This document shows, one piece after another, positions 46,035 through 55,303 of a DNA stretch of 64,000 bases. Position 1 is the stretch's first letter, and every line of letters begins with the position of its first letter. The stretch comes from Massilia solisilvae. GTDB lineage: Bacteria; Pseudomonadota; Gammaproteobacteria; Burkholderiales; Burkholderiaceae_D. The translations under genes and the position numbers were made by a program. The DNA lies in assembly GCF_024753215.1 (NCBI RefSeq), contig NZ_JANUGV010000001.1, positions 1,612,001-1,676,000 of the forward strand, read 5' to 3'. Under the pieces are notes generated by a model. That model had not been told where the DNA came from. It made no database searches and saw only the letters and a list, made by a program, of their open reading frames with translations.

Positions 46035-47222
46035 ATGACCGACCTGATCTCCCTTGCATCCCGCCTCGCCTGGCCATTGGCACTTACGCTGGCCTGGATG
46101 GCGGGTGAACTGATGTACCGCTTTTCCGGCATGCCGCGCATCGCCGTCTATGGCCTTGCCGGCTTCGTGTTCGGCAACGTGGCCGCCGGCTACCTGCCGC
46201 CATCCGAGGCGCAAGCCTTCATGCTGCTGGCCAATCTTGGCTTCGGCCTGATGCTGTTCGAGCTTGGCTACCGCATCAACCTGCGCTGGCTGCGCAACAA
46301 CCCGTGGATCCTCGTCACCTCGCTGGCGGAAAGCCTCTGCACCTTTGCCGCCGTGTACTTTGTCGCGACCTATTGCGGCACGCCGCCGCTGGCCGCCGGG
46401 CTGCTGGCCGCGCTGGCCATGTCGACCTCGCCCGCCGGACTGCTGCGGGTGTTGAACGAGCAGGCCAGCTCGGGCCAGGTGACCGAGCGCGCGCTGCACC
46501 TGTCGGCGCTGAACTGCGTGCTGGCGGTGTTCGCGTTCAAGGTGGTGGTCGGCATCGGCGTGTTCCAGACGTCCGGCGACCTGGCGCACGCCGCGTGGAG
46601 CAGCCTGGTCGTGCTGGCCGCGTCGGCGCTCCTGGGGGCACTGTTCGGCGTGGCCGTGCCGCTGTGGCTGCGCCGGATCGACAACGCCGCGCGCGACGCC
46701 ACGCTTGCCTTCGCGATTGCGGTGTTCCTGCTGGTCGTGATCACCCACGTGCTGGTGTTCTCGCCCGTGCTGGCCGCGCTCACCTTCGGCATCGTCGCGC
46801 GCCACCGCCGCATTGCGCTCTCGCCGGCGCAGCGCAACTTCGGGGTGCTGGGCGACCTGCTGTCGGTGCTGCTGTTCTTTTTCGTGGCCACCACGCTGTC
46901 GTGGGATCAGGTGGCACGCGGATTTGCGCTGGGCCTGTTGCTGGTGTTGGTGCGCACCCTGATCAAGGTCGCCGTATGCACCGCGTTCGCACGGGTGTCC
47001 GGCATCACGGCGCGCAAGGGAGCGCTGTCGGGACTGGCGCTCACGCCGATGGCGGTGTTCGCGATTTTGCTGCTGGAGCAGACCCGGCGCCTTGGCGTGG
47101 ACCTGTTCCACAGCCTGGCGCCGCTGGCCGCGATCGCGCTGCTGCTCGAGGTGGCCGGGCCGCTGGTCACGCAGCGCGCCGTGCTGCTGGCCCGTGAAGC
47201 GCGCAGCGCGCGGGAGGAATGA
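46035..47222 (+). CDS. CPA2 cation:proton antiporter (KefB-type membrane domain)
   Basis: 395 residues, about 11-12 membrane spans, no RCK/TrkA-N domain. Features of the Na+/H+ exchanger fold: [55 protein letters not shown]. It should exchange Na+, Li+ or K+ for protons in the inner membrane. The ATG at 46035 follows the terminator; an open frame reaching back to a GTG at 45894 would run through the hairpin and is unlikely. One base separates it from the ligase gene. Confidence 0.82.
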   Translation: MTDLISLASRLAWPLALTLAWMAGELMYRFSGMPRIAVYGLAGFVFGNVAAGYLPPSEAQAFMLLANLGFGLMLFELGYRINLRWLRNNPWILVTSLAESLCTFAAVYFVATYCGTPPLAAGLLAALAMSTSPAGLLRVLNEQASSGQVTERALHLSALNCVLAVFAFKVVVGIGVFQTSGDLAHAAWSSLVVLAASALLGALFGVAVPLWLRRIDNAARDATLAFAIAVFLLVVITHVLVFSPVLAALTFGIVARHRRIALSPAQRNFGVLGDLLSVLLFFFVATTLSWDQVARGFALGLLLVLVRTLIKVAVCTAFARVSGITARKGALSGLALTPMAVFAILLLEQTRRLGVDLFHSLAPLAAIALLLEVAGPLVTQRAVLLAREARSAREE

Positions 47223-47223
47223 C

Positions 47224-48351
47224 ATGCCGCTTGAACGATTCGCCACTTCCGATTCGCTGACCATGGGCGTGGAGCTGGAATTGCAGCTCGTGAGCCTGTC
47301 CGACTTCGACCTGGTGGCTGCCTCGCCTGACATGCTGGAGCTGCTCGGGCGCGCGCCGTTCCCGGGTAACGTCACCCCCGAGATCACCGAGAGCATGATC
47401 GAGATTAACAGCAGCGTGCACACCGGCCACGCGGACCTGTTGGCCCAGCTGCGCGAGATCCGCGACCGGCTGCTGGCGGCGGGCGACCGGCTCAACGTGG
47501 GCGTGTGCGGCGGCGGCACGCATCCGTTCCAGCAGTGGTCGCAGCGGAAGATCTTTTCCAAGCCGCGCTTTCGGCAGGTGTCGGCGCTGTACGGCTATCT
47601 GGCCAAGCAGTTCACGGTGTTCGGCCAGCACGTGCACATTGGCTGCAGCTCGGGCGATGAGGCGTTGTTCCTGCTGCATTCGCTCAACCGCTACATCCCG
47701 CATTTCATCGCGCTCTCGGCGTCCTCGCCGTTCCTGCAGGGATACGACACGCTGTTTAACTCGGCGCGCCTGAATTCGGTGTTCGCGTTTCCACTGTCGG
47801 GCCGCGCGCCGTTCCTGCTGCGTTGGGAAGACTTCGAGCGCGACTATTTCGCCCGCATGGAAAGCACCGGCATCGTCAAGAGCATGAAGGACTTCTACTG
47901 GGACCTGCGGCCCAAGCCGGAGTACGGCACCATCGAGCTGCGCGTGTGCGACACGCCGCTCACGGTGGAGCGGGCCGCGGCCCTGGCGTGCTACCTGCAG
48001 GCGCTGTGCCGCCACCTGCTCGAACGCCGGGAGCCGGCGCCGCGCGAGGACGACTACCTGGTGTACAACTACAACCGCTTCCAGGCCTGCCGCTTCGGGC
48101 TGGACGGGACCATCGTGCACCCGCAGACGCACGAGCAGATGTCACTGCGCGAGGACATCCTGACCACGCTGCGGCACCTGGAGCCGCATGCGCAGGCGCT
48201 GGGCAGCGAAGCGGCACTGGACCATATCTACCATGAGGCGCATGCCGGCAGCGACGCTTACTTCTTGCGCGACGCGTTCGCTCAGGCCGGCAGCGCCGAG
48301 GGCATCGTCGATGCTGCGCTGCGGCGTTTTCGGGGCGAAGGGGAGGCGTGA
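47224..48351 (+). CDS. YbdK-type carboxylate-amine ligase (glutamate-cysteine ligase 2 family)
   Basis: 375 residues. Family GCS2: [13 protein letters not shown] at the start, [61 protein letters not shown], and [18 protein letters not shown]. coli YbdK has weak gamma-glutamylcysteine ligase activity in vitro; the natural reaction is unsettled. It is coupled to the antiporter gene (1-base gap), an association of interest because KefB/C-type antiporters are gated by glutathione adducts. Confidence 0.88.
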   Translation: MPLERFATSDSLTMGVELELQLVSLSDFDLVAASPDMLELLGRAPFPGNVTPEITESMIEINSSVHTGHADLLAQLREIRDRLLAAGDRLNVGVCGGGTHPFQQWSQRKIFSKPRFRQVSALYGYLAKQFTVFGQHVHIGCSSGDEALFLLHSLNRYIPHFIALSASSPFLQGYDTLFNSARLNSVFAFPLSGRAPFLLRWEDFERDYFARMESTGIVKSMKDFYWDLRPKPEYGTIELRVCDTPLTVERAAALACYLQALCRHLLERREPAPREDDYLVYNYNRFQACRFGLDGTIVHPQTHEQMSLREDILTTLRHLEPHAQALGSEAALDHIYHEAHAGSDAYFLRDAFAQAGSAEGIVDAALRRFRGEGEA

Positions 48352-48356
48352 CCGGG

Positions 48357-48848
48357 TCAGAGCTGGGCGAGCGGCACCCCGGCGCCGGCTTCGTCGGCGG
48401 CGAGCGCGGCGATCAGCTTGTCCAGGTCCTGTTCCAGCCGCGCCAGCGTTTCGGGGTCGAGCGCGGAGAGCGCGTCCGGCAGCACGCCGGCAAACGGCAT
48501 CGGCGCGCTCTTGAGCACGGCCTCGCCGGCCGGCAGCAGGCGCAGCGCCACGCTGCGGCGGTCCAGGCCCTCGCGCGCGCCCACGACCAAGCCGCGCTCG
48601 ACCAGCGCCTTGATCAGGTTGCTGGCGGTGGACTGGTGGATGTCGAGCTCGCGCGCGAGGTCGGTGACGCCAATGCCGGGCTGGCGCTCGATCACCGCCA
48701 GCGCCCACAGCTGGGCGCCGCCCACGCCCGCCTCGCGCTCGACCTGGCGGAAGTGGGTCTTGACCGCATTGAAGACGATACGGAACTGGCGCAGCACGCG
48801 CGTGGACGGCGCCAGCGCGTCGTCCTGATTTTGAATGAAATCAGTCAT
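48357..48848 (-). CDS. MarR-family transcriptional regulator
   Basis: 163 residues. Winged helix with GVGGAQLWALAVIERQPGIG, VTDLARELDIHQSTASNLIK and the wing LDRRSVALRLLPAG. Convergent with the GCS2 gene (5-base gap) and divergent from the PBP gene over 154 bases, so targets could include itself or the PBP gene. Ligand unknown. Confidence 0.87.
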   Translation of the reverse strand: MTDFIQNQDDALAPSTRVLRQFRIVFNAVKTHFRQVEREAGVGGAQLWALAVIERQPGIGVTDLARELDIHQSTASNLIKALVERGLVVGAREGLDRRSVALRLLPAGEAVLKSAPMPFAGVLPDALSALDPETLARLEQDLDKLIAALAADEAGAGVPLAQL

Positions 48849-49002
48849 GGGGCGAATGATATAGGAAATTGTCGCGCCACCCCGCTTTCGCGCCGTCCGT
48901 GCACCATGACCCGGGGTCCAAAGTGAGGTGAACCACCGTCAGCTGCGCCGTCCTCGGCTATACTTGCTGCTCTTATCAGTAATGCGGACAGGGTAAAGAC
49001 AA

Positions 49003-51429
49003 GTGGCCGAGGACGACAACACAGGCAGCCGGCTCAAACGACATGGAAAACGGCTGTTCGACGCGGCCCAGGTTTCGGCCCGCAACGGCTACCAGCTGGC
49101 GCAGGGCAAGCTCCAGAATCGCACGCCGCTCCAGCGCGCCGCCCTGGTCAGCCTGTGGAGCCTGCTCGCGCTGATCGTGCTCGGCACGCTGTACATGCTG
49201 CTGCTGGTCCCGCTCACGCCCGGCATTTCAGACCTCAGGCATGCGCGCGTGGCCCGCCCCACGGTGATGCTGTCAGCCGACGGGCGCGAACTGGCCAGCT
49301 TCGAGCAGGGGCTGCAGGAGCGGGTCAAGCTGTCGCAGATTTCGCCGCACGTCATCAACGCGCTGATCGCCACCGAGGACCACCGCTTCTACGACCACCA
49401 CGGGGTGGACTTCACCCGCATCGGCGGGGCGCTGGTGGCCAGCCTGCACGGCGACACGCAGGGCGGCTCGACCATCACCCAGCAGCTGGCGCGGAACATG
49501 TTCCCCGAGGAGATCGGGCGCTCGCGCAGCCTGAACCGCAAGCTCAAGGAGCTCATCACCGCGATCAAGATCGAGAATACCTACAGCAAGCCCGAGATTC
49601 TCGAGATGTACCTGAACACGGTGCCGTTCCTGTACAACACCTTCGGCATCGAGATGGCCGCGCGCACCTACTTCGGCAAGCCGGCCGCGCAGCTGGATAT
49701 CGTCGAGAGCGCGACGCTGGTGGGCATGCTCAAGGGGACCAACTACTACAACCCGGTGACCAATCCCGAGCGTTCGGTCCAGCGCCGCAACGTGGTGCTG
49801 GGCCAGATGCTCAAGCAGGGCGCGTTTTCGGAAGCGCGCTACAAGCAGCTGCTCAAGCGCCCGCTGCGGGTGCACTTCGCGCGCCAGACAGCCGAGCGCA
49901 ATACCAAGGAAAACCACTTTACGGCCTACGTGCGCAAGTGGCTGATCGACTGGGCCGACGAGAACGACTACAACCTGAACCTGGACGGCCTGGTGGTGCG
50001 CACCACCCTCGACTATGACCTGCAGCAGGCCGCGCAGCGCGCGGTGGAGCGCCAGGCCGCGGCGCTGCAGGCGGTGGCGGACGTCGAGTGGGCGCGCGCC
50101 CAGCCGCCCGGCGGCAGCTCGACTGGCCTGTACACCGACCTGCACGGCAGCGTGGCGCCGTTCGACTACTTCTGGCGCTCGCACGCCGACCTGCTCGACC
50201 AGTTCGTGCGCGAGTCCGGCGCCTACCGCCGCGCCATTGATGGTGGCGAGGCGCCGGCGGCGGCATTCAAGCGCCTGAAGGCCGACCGTGATTTCATCGC
50301 CAAGCTGAAGGCAACCAAGACCCGGCTCGAGGCAGGCTTCGTGGCCATGGACCCGAACAGCGGCGAGATCAAGGCCTGGATCGGCAGCCGCGATTTCCAG
50401 CGCGAGCAGTACGACCACGTGGTGCAGGCGGCGCGCCAGCCGGGGTCCACGTTCAAGCCGATCGTCTACGGCGCGGCGCTCGAACGCGGCATCACGCCCG
50501 ACCATCCGTATCTGGACGCGGTGATGGACATCAAGGCGGCGGACGGCACGATCTGGCGGCCGACCGACATGAGCGGCACTACCGGCCGCCAGATGACGCT
50601 GCGCGACGGCCTGGTGTTCTCGAAGAATACGATCACCGCCCAGGTGATGCAGGACGTCGGCCTGCCGCCGATCGTCAAGCTGGCGCGCGACATGGGTATC
50701 CGCGAGAGCAAGCTGTCGCAGGTGCCGTCGCTGGCGCTGGGCACGAGCCCGGTCACGCTGCTGGAGATGGTCAACGCCTACTCGACCATCGCGGCGCAGG
50801 GCAGCTATCGCCGGCCGGTTTTCATCAAGAGCATCTCGGACCGTGATGGCAAGGTGATCGCCCAGTTCGACAGCGGCAAGCCTGAAACGGCCTTGTCCAA
50901 CGCGTCGGCAGTCACGCTGATCGACATGATGCGCGGGGTGGTCAACCGCGGTACCGGCACGGCCGTGCGCTACCGCTTCGGCATCAACGCGGACGTGGCG
51001 GGCAAGACCGGCACCACGCAGAACAATGCCGACGGCTGGTTCATCCTGATGCACCCGAACCTCGTGGCCGGCGCGTGGGTTGGCTTCAACGACACGCGGG
51101 TGGCGATGCGCAGCAGCTACTGGGGGCAGGGCGGCCACAACGCCGTGCTGCTGGTGGGCGACTTCTTCAAGACGGCGCTCGACAGTGGCAAGCTGGACGC
51201 GCGGGCGGTCTTCCCGGGCGGGCGCCCGCCACCGCCGGTGCAGCGCAACCAGGAGCCCGAGCCGGACATGGAAGAGCAGCCGAGCGACCTGCAGCAGGAC
51301 GGCGCGCCGCCACCGCAACCGCCGGCCCCGCAGCCGCCGCCGGAAGAGGATGAGCCGCCGGCCCAGACCCTGCCGCCGCCACCGGAGAGCGCGCCGGTGC
51401 AGGGGCAGCAGTCCAGTTCCGACGTTTAG
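49003..51429 (+). CDS. Class A penicillin-binding protein (transglycosylase-transpeptidase)
   Basis: 808 residues from a GTG at 49003. Membrane anchor about 47-72. Glycosyltransferase domain: catalytic E125 in IATEDHRFYDHHGVD, then QGGSTITQQLARNMFPEE and LKELITAIKIENTYSKPEIL. Transpeptidase domain: SxxK at S482-K485 (QPGSTFKP), SKN (SxN) and K668-T-G. Residues about 740-808 are a Pro/Glu-rich tail. Builds and cross-links peptidoglycan in the periplasm. Which of the several class A PBPs this is cannot be said from sequence alone. Confidence 0.93.
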   Translation: MAEDDNTGSRLKRHGKRLFDAAQVSARNGYQLAQGKLQNRTPLQRAALVSLWSLLALIVLGTLYMLLLVPLTPGISDLRHARVARPTVMLSADGRELASFEQGLQERVKLSQISPHVINALIATEDHRFYDHHGVDFTRIGGALVASLHGDTQGGSTITQQLARNMFPEEIGRSRSLNRKLKELITAIKIENTYSKPEILEMYLNTVPFLYNTFGIEMAARTYFGKPAAQLDIVESATLVGMLKGTNYYNPVTNPERSVQRRNVVLGQMLKQGAFSEARYKQLLKRPLRVHFARQTAERNTKENHFTAYVRKWLIDWADENDYNLNLDGLVVRTTLDYDLQQAAQRAVERQAAALQAVADVEWARAQPPGGSSTGLYTDLHGSVAPFDYFWRSHADLLDQFVRESGAYRRAIDGGEAPAAAFKRLKADRDFIAKLKATKTRLEAGFVAMDPNSGEIKAWIGSRDFQREQYDHVVQAARQPGSTFKPIVYGAALERGITPDHPYLDAVMDIKAADGTIWRPTDMSGTTGRQMTLRDGLVFSKNTITAQVMQDVGLPPIVKLARDMGIRESKLSQVPSLALGTSPVTLLEMVNAYSTIAAQGSYRRPVFIKSISDRDGKVIAQFDSGKPETALSNASAVTLIDMMRGVVNRGTGTAVRYRFGINADVAGKTGTTQNNADGWFILMHPNLVAGAWVGFNDTRVAMRSSYWGQGGHNAVLLVGDFFKTALDSGKLDARAVFPGGRPPPPVQRNQEPEPDMEEQPSDLQQDGAPPPQPPAPQPPPEEDEPPAQTLPPPPESAPVQGQQSSSDV

Positions 51430-51450
51430 GCCCATATCGCCCCCCCAGCA

Positions 51451-51555
51451 CGTCGTCCCGGCGCAAGCCGGGACCCATGCCGAGCGTGCGGTTCCGAGTC
51501 GGATGCCGCGACCATTCACGCGGTCTATGGGTCCCGGCGTCCGCCGGGACGACGG
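51451..51555. repeat. R2 inverted repeat doublet (dRS3-like)
   Basis: CGTCGTCCCGG-CGCAAG-CCGGGACCCAT (51451-51478) and ATGGGTCCCGG-CGTCCG-CCGGGACGACGG (51527-51555) are almost exact reverse complements across 48 bases. They lie between the convergent PBP and MscS genes. Same family as at 21801 and 59046. Confidence 0.8.
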
Positions 51556-51576
51556 TGGATGGCTGTACGAACGCTT

Positions 51577-52686
51577 TCAATGCAGGTTGCGCACGTTCCC
51601 CGCGCCGCGCTTTTCGCCGCCATGCCCCTGGTCGTGCACCAGCATGGTCTGCGGCGGCGTGGAGGTCGAGATGCCCTGGTCGATGAACATCTGCATCGCC
51701 TCCAGGATGATGGCCTGCTGGGTATCCATGAACTTGATGTAGTCCGCCGTCAGCATCGTGTAGGCCACCTCGAACTCGATGAAGTTCTGGTCGAGCGACT
51801 TGACGTGCGCACGCTCGAAGTTCACCTTGTCCTTGGTCTCGACGATGCGCTTGAGCGCGGGCGGCACCTTGGCCGCCAGCTCGGGCGGCGTGGTCGGGCA
51901 GGCGCGCAGGCTGAACTGCACATGGCGCGTTTGCATACGCTTGAAGTTGTGGACCGTGTTCTTGAGGATCTCGGCGTTCGAAATCACGATCTGCTCGCCC
52001 GACAGCGCGCGGATGCGCGTGGTCTTGAGTCCCACGTGCTCGACGGTGCCCGAAAAGTCGTTCACCGCCAAAAAGTCGCCCACCTCGAAGGGCTTGTCCA
52101 CGGCAATGGCGAGCGAGGCAAACAGGTCCCCCAGGATGTTCTGCACCGCCAGCGCGATCGCCACCCCACCAATGCCCAGGCTGGCGACAAAGGTCGTTAC
52201 GTTGATCCCCAGGTTGGACAGCATCGCCAGCGCGAACACGGTCCACACGCTCGTTTGCAGCACCCAGATCATCAGCGTATGCGCGACCGTGACCTGGTCG
52301 TCCTCGGCGCCATGCCCGTGCTGACGGAAGTAGCGCCGCGCCGTGACCGCAACCGCGCGGTGCAGCCACAGCGCCAGCTGCGCACCCAGCGTGATGAACC
52401 ACAGGTGGCGCACCCTTTCGTTCCACGGTGCGGGCAGGTCGAGCACCGACAGGCCGATCAAGAGTGCGGTGGCGATGATCGCCAGGTTGCTGGTGCGCGC
52501 CAGCGTCTGGCGCAGCACCTCGCCCACCGGCCGGTGCGCGCGCTCGTCGGACAGTTTGCAGACGCGCCGCCGGAACAGCAGCAGCGCGGCGTGGATGACG
52601 ATGAAGCTGACCACCGCTGCGGCCAGGGCGAACAGTGCGTTGGGCAGCGTGATGTTCAAGGATGAGATGAATCCGCGGATATCCAA
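51577..52686 (-). CDS. MscS-family mechanosensitive channel
   Basis: 369 residues, about five membrane spans, then the pore helix VASLGIGGVAIALAVQNILG and beta domain IAVDKPFEVGDFLAVND and GTVEHVGLKTTRIRALSGEQ. The C-terminal tail is extended (about 300-369). Opens under membrane tension to release solutes. Stands alone; 97 bases precede the next gene on its strand. Confidence 0.92.
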   Translation of the reverse strand: MDIRGFISSLNITLPNALFALAAAVVSFIVIHAALLLFRRRVCKLSDERAHRPVGEVLRQTLARTSNLAIIATALLIGLSVLDLPAPWNERVRHLWFITLGAQLALWLHRAVAVTARRYFRQHGHGAEDDQVTVAHTLMIWVLQTSVWTVFALAMLSNLGINVTTFVASLGIGGVAIALAVQNILGDLFASLAIAVDKPFEVGDFLAVNDFSGTVEHVGLKTTRIRALSGEQIVISNAEILKNTVHNFKRMQTRHVQFSLRACPTTPPELAAKVPPALKRIVETKDKVNFERAHVKSLDQNFIEFEVAYTMLTADYIKFMDTQQAIILEAMQMFIDQGISTSTPPQTMLVHDQGHGGEKRGAGNVRNLH

Positions 52687-52783
52687 GGCGGCCTCCTTTC
52701 AAAAGGGCGACGCCGGCCGGCAGCGCGTCCTGGCGCTGCGGGTCGGCGTCGCGGGAAAGACGGGATGGGGAGGGGGCGGTGCG

Positions 52784-52960
52784 TCAGCGCTTGAGCTGTT
52801 CGCGCACGGCGGTCACGCTGTTGCCCGCCTGCTGGACCGCGCGCGCGAGTTCCTCCTGCGAGACGCCCAGTTCGCGGGTCCAGTACTTCACTTCCCAGGG
52901 TTCGTTCATGTTGATGCGCGAACGGTCCTGCTGCCCGCGCTGGTTCAGGTCGTCTGCCAT
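52784..52960 (-). CDS. DUF3606-like small protein
   Basis: 58 residues (MADDLNQRGQQDRSRINMNE). QQDRSRINMNEPWEVKYWTR and LGVSQEELARAVQQAGNSV follow the small, uncharacterised DUF3606 family found in many proteobacteria. Soluble and hydrophilic; function unknown. I take the ATG at 52960, which has AGGAGGACATC upstream; the longer frame is repeat-derived. It lies 97 bases upstream of mscS on the same strand. Confidence 0.75.
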   Translation of the reverse strand: MADDLNQRGQQDRSRINMNEPWEVKYWTRELGVSQEELARAVQQAGNSVTAVREQLKR

Positions 52961-53058
52961 GATGTCCTCCTGCATGATGAGCATGGGCCGAGCATGCCAC
53001 CTCCCGCGCCCGGTTTCCGTTCGCTGTCGAACGTTCAGGCCGGTTGCTGGAAGTCGCC

Positions 53059-53172
53059 GGTAGGGTGGGCAGGTCCTCCTGCCCACGCGTTCAGCCACGG
53101 CTTGCACACCCGGGCCGGCAGCGAACCGGACCGCAGTCGAACGCGTGGGCGGGAAACCCGCCCACCCTACGC
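53059..53172. repeat. R1 palindromic repeat, inverted doublet
   Basis: Unit at 53059-53096 (GGTAGGGTGGGCAGG...CCTGCCCACGCGTTC) and unit at 53137-53172 (CGAACGCGTGGGCGGG...CCCGCCCACCCTACG), opposite orientation, about 40 bases apart, in the 268-base gap between the DUF3606 and thioredoxin-like genes. The rest of this gap shows no gene. Confidence 0.8.
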
Positions 53173-53228
53173 GAAGTGCCCGTTTTGAGGTACGCTTGCA
53201 ATATCAGCACTATCAGGAGCCAAACCGC

Positions 53229-53552
53229 ATGACCAAGCCTTACGAAACGGCCCAGCCCGAGCGCAGCGCCATCGATGCAATGCCGGGCCCGATCGCCCTT
53301 GATTTCGGCACCAACTGGTGCGGCTACTGTCGCGCGGCCGAGCCGCTCATCGAGAGCGCGCTGGCCGACCACCCCGGCATCGAGCACATCAAGGTCGAGG
53401 ACGGACCGGGCCGCCCGCTCGGCCGCTCGTTTCGCATCAAGCTGTGGCCGACCGTGGTGGTGCTCAAGAACGGGCAGGAGGTCGCGCGCGTGACGCGCCC
53501 GGCCGATGCCGACGAGGTGCGCGCCGCGCTCGCCAAGGCGGCCGGCGCATGA
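53229..53552 (+). CDS. Thioredoxin-like protein with WCGYC active site
   Basis: 107 residues, cytosolic, starting at ATG 53229 preceded by AGGAGCC. The fold is short, with LDFGTNWCGYCRAAEPLIES (Cys31, Cys34) and RIKLWPTVVVLKNGQEVARV, the cis-Pro loop. A CGYC dipeptide, not the usual CGPC, would shift the redox potential. It overlaps the following MFS gene by 4 bases (ATGA), an uncommon pairing. Confidence 0.87.
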   Translation: MTKPYETAQPERSAIDAMPGPIALDFGTNWCGYCRAAEPLIESALADHPGIEHIKVEDGPGRPLGRSFRIKLWPTVVVLKNGQEVARVTRPADADEVRAALAKAAGA

Positions 53553-54841
53553 CGGCGGCCACCGCGACGCGCCCGGTCAACCGCCCGGCGACGGTGCTGT
53601 TCGCCAGTCTGGCCGGTACCACCATCGAATTCTTCGACTTCTACACCTACGCCAACGCGGCCGTGCTGGTGTTCCCCAAGCTGTTCTTCCCGGCCAGCGA
53701 CGCCGTGGCGGCGACCATGCAGTCGCTGGTCACGTTCGCGCTGGCCTTCCTCGCGCGCCCGTTCGGCTCGGCCCTGTTCGGCCACTTCGGCGACCGCATC
53801 GGCCGCAAGGCCACGCTGGTGGCGGCGCTGCTCACGATGGGCATCTCGACGGTGGTGATCGGCCTGCTGCCGACCTATGCCGACATCGGCATGTGGGCGC
53901 CGGTGCTGCTTGCCCTGTGCCGCTTCGGCCAGGGCCTGGGTCTGGGCGGCGAGTGGGGCGGGGCGGTGCTGCTGGCCACCGAGAATGCGCCGCCGAGCCG
54001 GCGCGCGTGGTACGGCATGTTCCCGCAGCTGGGCGCGCCGATCGGCTTCTTCCTGTCGTCCGGTGTGTTCCTGCTGCTGTCGCAAACGCTGTCGGACCGC
54101 GAGTTCTTTGCCTATGGCTGGCGCATCCCGTTCCTGGCCAGCGCGCTGCTGGTGCTGGTGGGCCTGTACGTGCGGCTGACCCTGACCGAGACCCCCGCCT
54201 TCCGCGACGTCCTCGACCGCAACGAGCGCGTGCGCGTGCCGGCGCTCACGGTGTTCCGCGAACACCGCCGTCCGCTGGTGCTGGGCACCTTCCTGGCGGT
54301 GGCCACCTTCGTCGTGTTCTACATCATGACGGTGTTCACCATGAGCTGGGGCACCAGCGCGCTGCACTACTCACGCAAGGAGCTGCTGCTGCTGCAGCTG
54401 TTCGCGGTGGTGTTTTTCGGCCTCACGATCCCGCTGTCGGCGGTGCTGGCCGACCGGCGCGGTGCGCGCATGGCCATGATCGTGGTATCGGTGCTGATCG
54501 CCGCGTTCGGCCTGTTCATCAAGCCGCTGTTCGGTTCCGGCCACCTGACGCTGGTGACGGTGTTCATGGTGCTGGGCCTGTCCCTGACCGGCCTGACCTA
54601 TGGCCCGCTGGGCACCTTGCTGTCCGAGCTGTTTCCAGCCTCGGTGCGCTACACCGGTTCGTCGCTCAGCTTCAACCTGGCCGGCATCCTTGGCGCCTCG
54701 CTGGCGCCCTATATCGCGATGACGCTGGCCACCAGCCACGGCCTGCAATACGTGGGCTATTACCTGAGCGCCAGCGCCTTGCTCAGCCTTGGCGCGCTGC
54801 TGCTGACCGAGAAGACCCCCGCGGGCGCGGCGTTGCGCTAG
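53549..54841 (+). CDS. MHS-type MFS metabolite:proton symporter
   Basis: 430 residues, 12 membrane spans. SLAGTTIEFFDFYTYANAAV, LARPFGSALFGHFGDRIGRK, ALCRFGQGLGLGGEWGGAVL and ENAPPSRRAWYGMFPQLGAP mark the metabolite:H+ symporter subfamily (shikimate, ketoglutarate, proline betaine carriers). Translationally coupled to the thioredoxin-like gene. Second of two such transporters in the window, less than 45% similar to the first by eye. Confidence 0.88.
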   Translation: MTAATATRPVNRPATVLFASLAGTTIEFFDFYTYANAAVLVFPKLFFPASDAVAATMQSLVTFALAFLARPFGSALFGHFGDRIGRKATLVAALLTMGISTVVIGLLPTYADIGMWAPVLLALCRFGQGLGLGGEWGGAVLLATENAPPSRRAWYGMFPQLGAPIGFFLSSGVFLLLSQTLSDREFFAYGWRIPFLASALLVLVGLYVRLTLTETPAFRDVLDRNERVRVPALTVFREHRRPLVLGTFLAVATFVVFYIMTVFTMSWGTSALHYSRKELLLLQLFAVVFFGLTIPLSAVLADRRGARMAMIVVSVLIAAFGLFIKPLFGSGHLTLVTVFMVLGLSLTGLTYGPLGTLLSELFPASVRYTGSSLSFNLAGILGASLAPYIAMTLATSHGLQYVGYYLSASALLSLGALLLTEKTPAGAALR

Positions 54842-54913
54842 CGAGCGTCGCCCGCGCACGCTTGAGCTTGCGCGGGCGATGACCTATGCTGGTAGCACAC
54901 CAGCGGAGGTGAT

Positions 54914-55297
54914 ATGGACGCTTTGCTCAACCTGCTTGCGCGGATCCTGATGTCGCAGATCTTCATCGTCTCGGGCTTCGGCAAGATCACCGGCTATGCC
55001 GGCACCCAGCAATACATGCAGGCGGCCGGGGTGCCCGGCTTTCTGCTGCCGGTCGTGATTCTGGTCGAACTGGGCGGCGGCCTCGCGCTGCTGTTCGGTG
55101 CCAAGGCGCGCTGGGCGGCGCTGCTGCTGGCCGGGTTCTCGCTGGCATCGGCCTTGCTGTTTCATCTGCACCCGGGCGACCAGATGCAGATGATTAACTT
55201 CATGAAGAACCTGGCCATGGCCGGCGGGCTGTTGATGGTCACCCGCCACGGCGCCGGGCGGCCGTCGCTGGACCACCGGCTGGAACGCTCGCCCTGA
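54914..55297 (+). CDS. DoxX family membrane protein
   Basis: 127 residues with four membrane segments. LARILMSQIFIVSGFGKITGYAG and VPGFLLPVVILVELGGGLAL are typical DoxX features. Family members contribute to thiosulfate oxidation in archaea or to redox and stress roles in bacteria; the role here is not known. The start ATG at 54914 has GGAGGTG 6 bases upstream. Convergent with the DUF481 gene, 6-base gap. Confidence 0.87.
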   Translation: MDALLNLLARILMSQIFIVSGFGKITGYAGTQQYMQAAGVPGFLLPVVILVELGGGLALLFGAKARWAALLLAGFSLASALLFHLHPGDQMQMINFMKNLAMAGGLLMVTRHGAGRPSLDHRLERSP

Positions 55298-55303
55298 GCT
55301 GGG

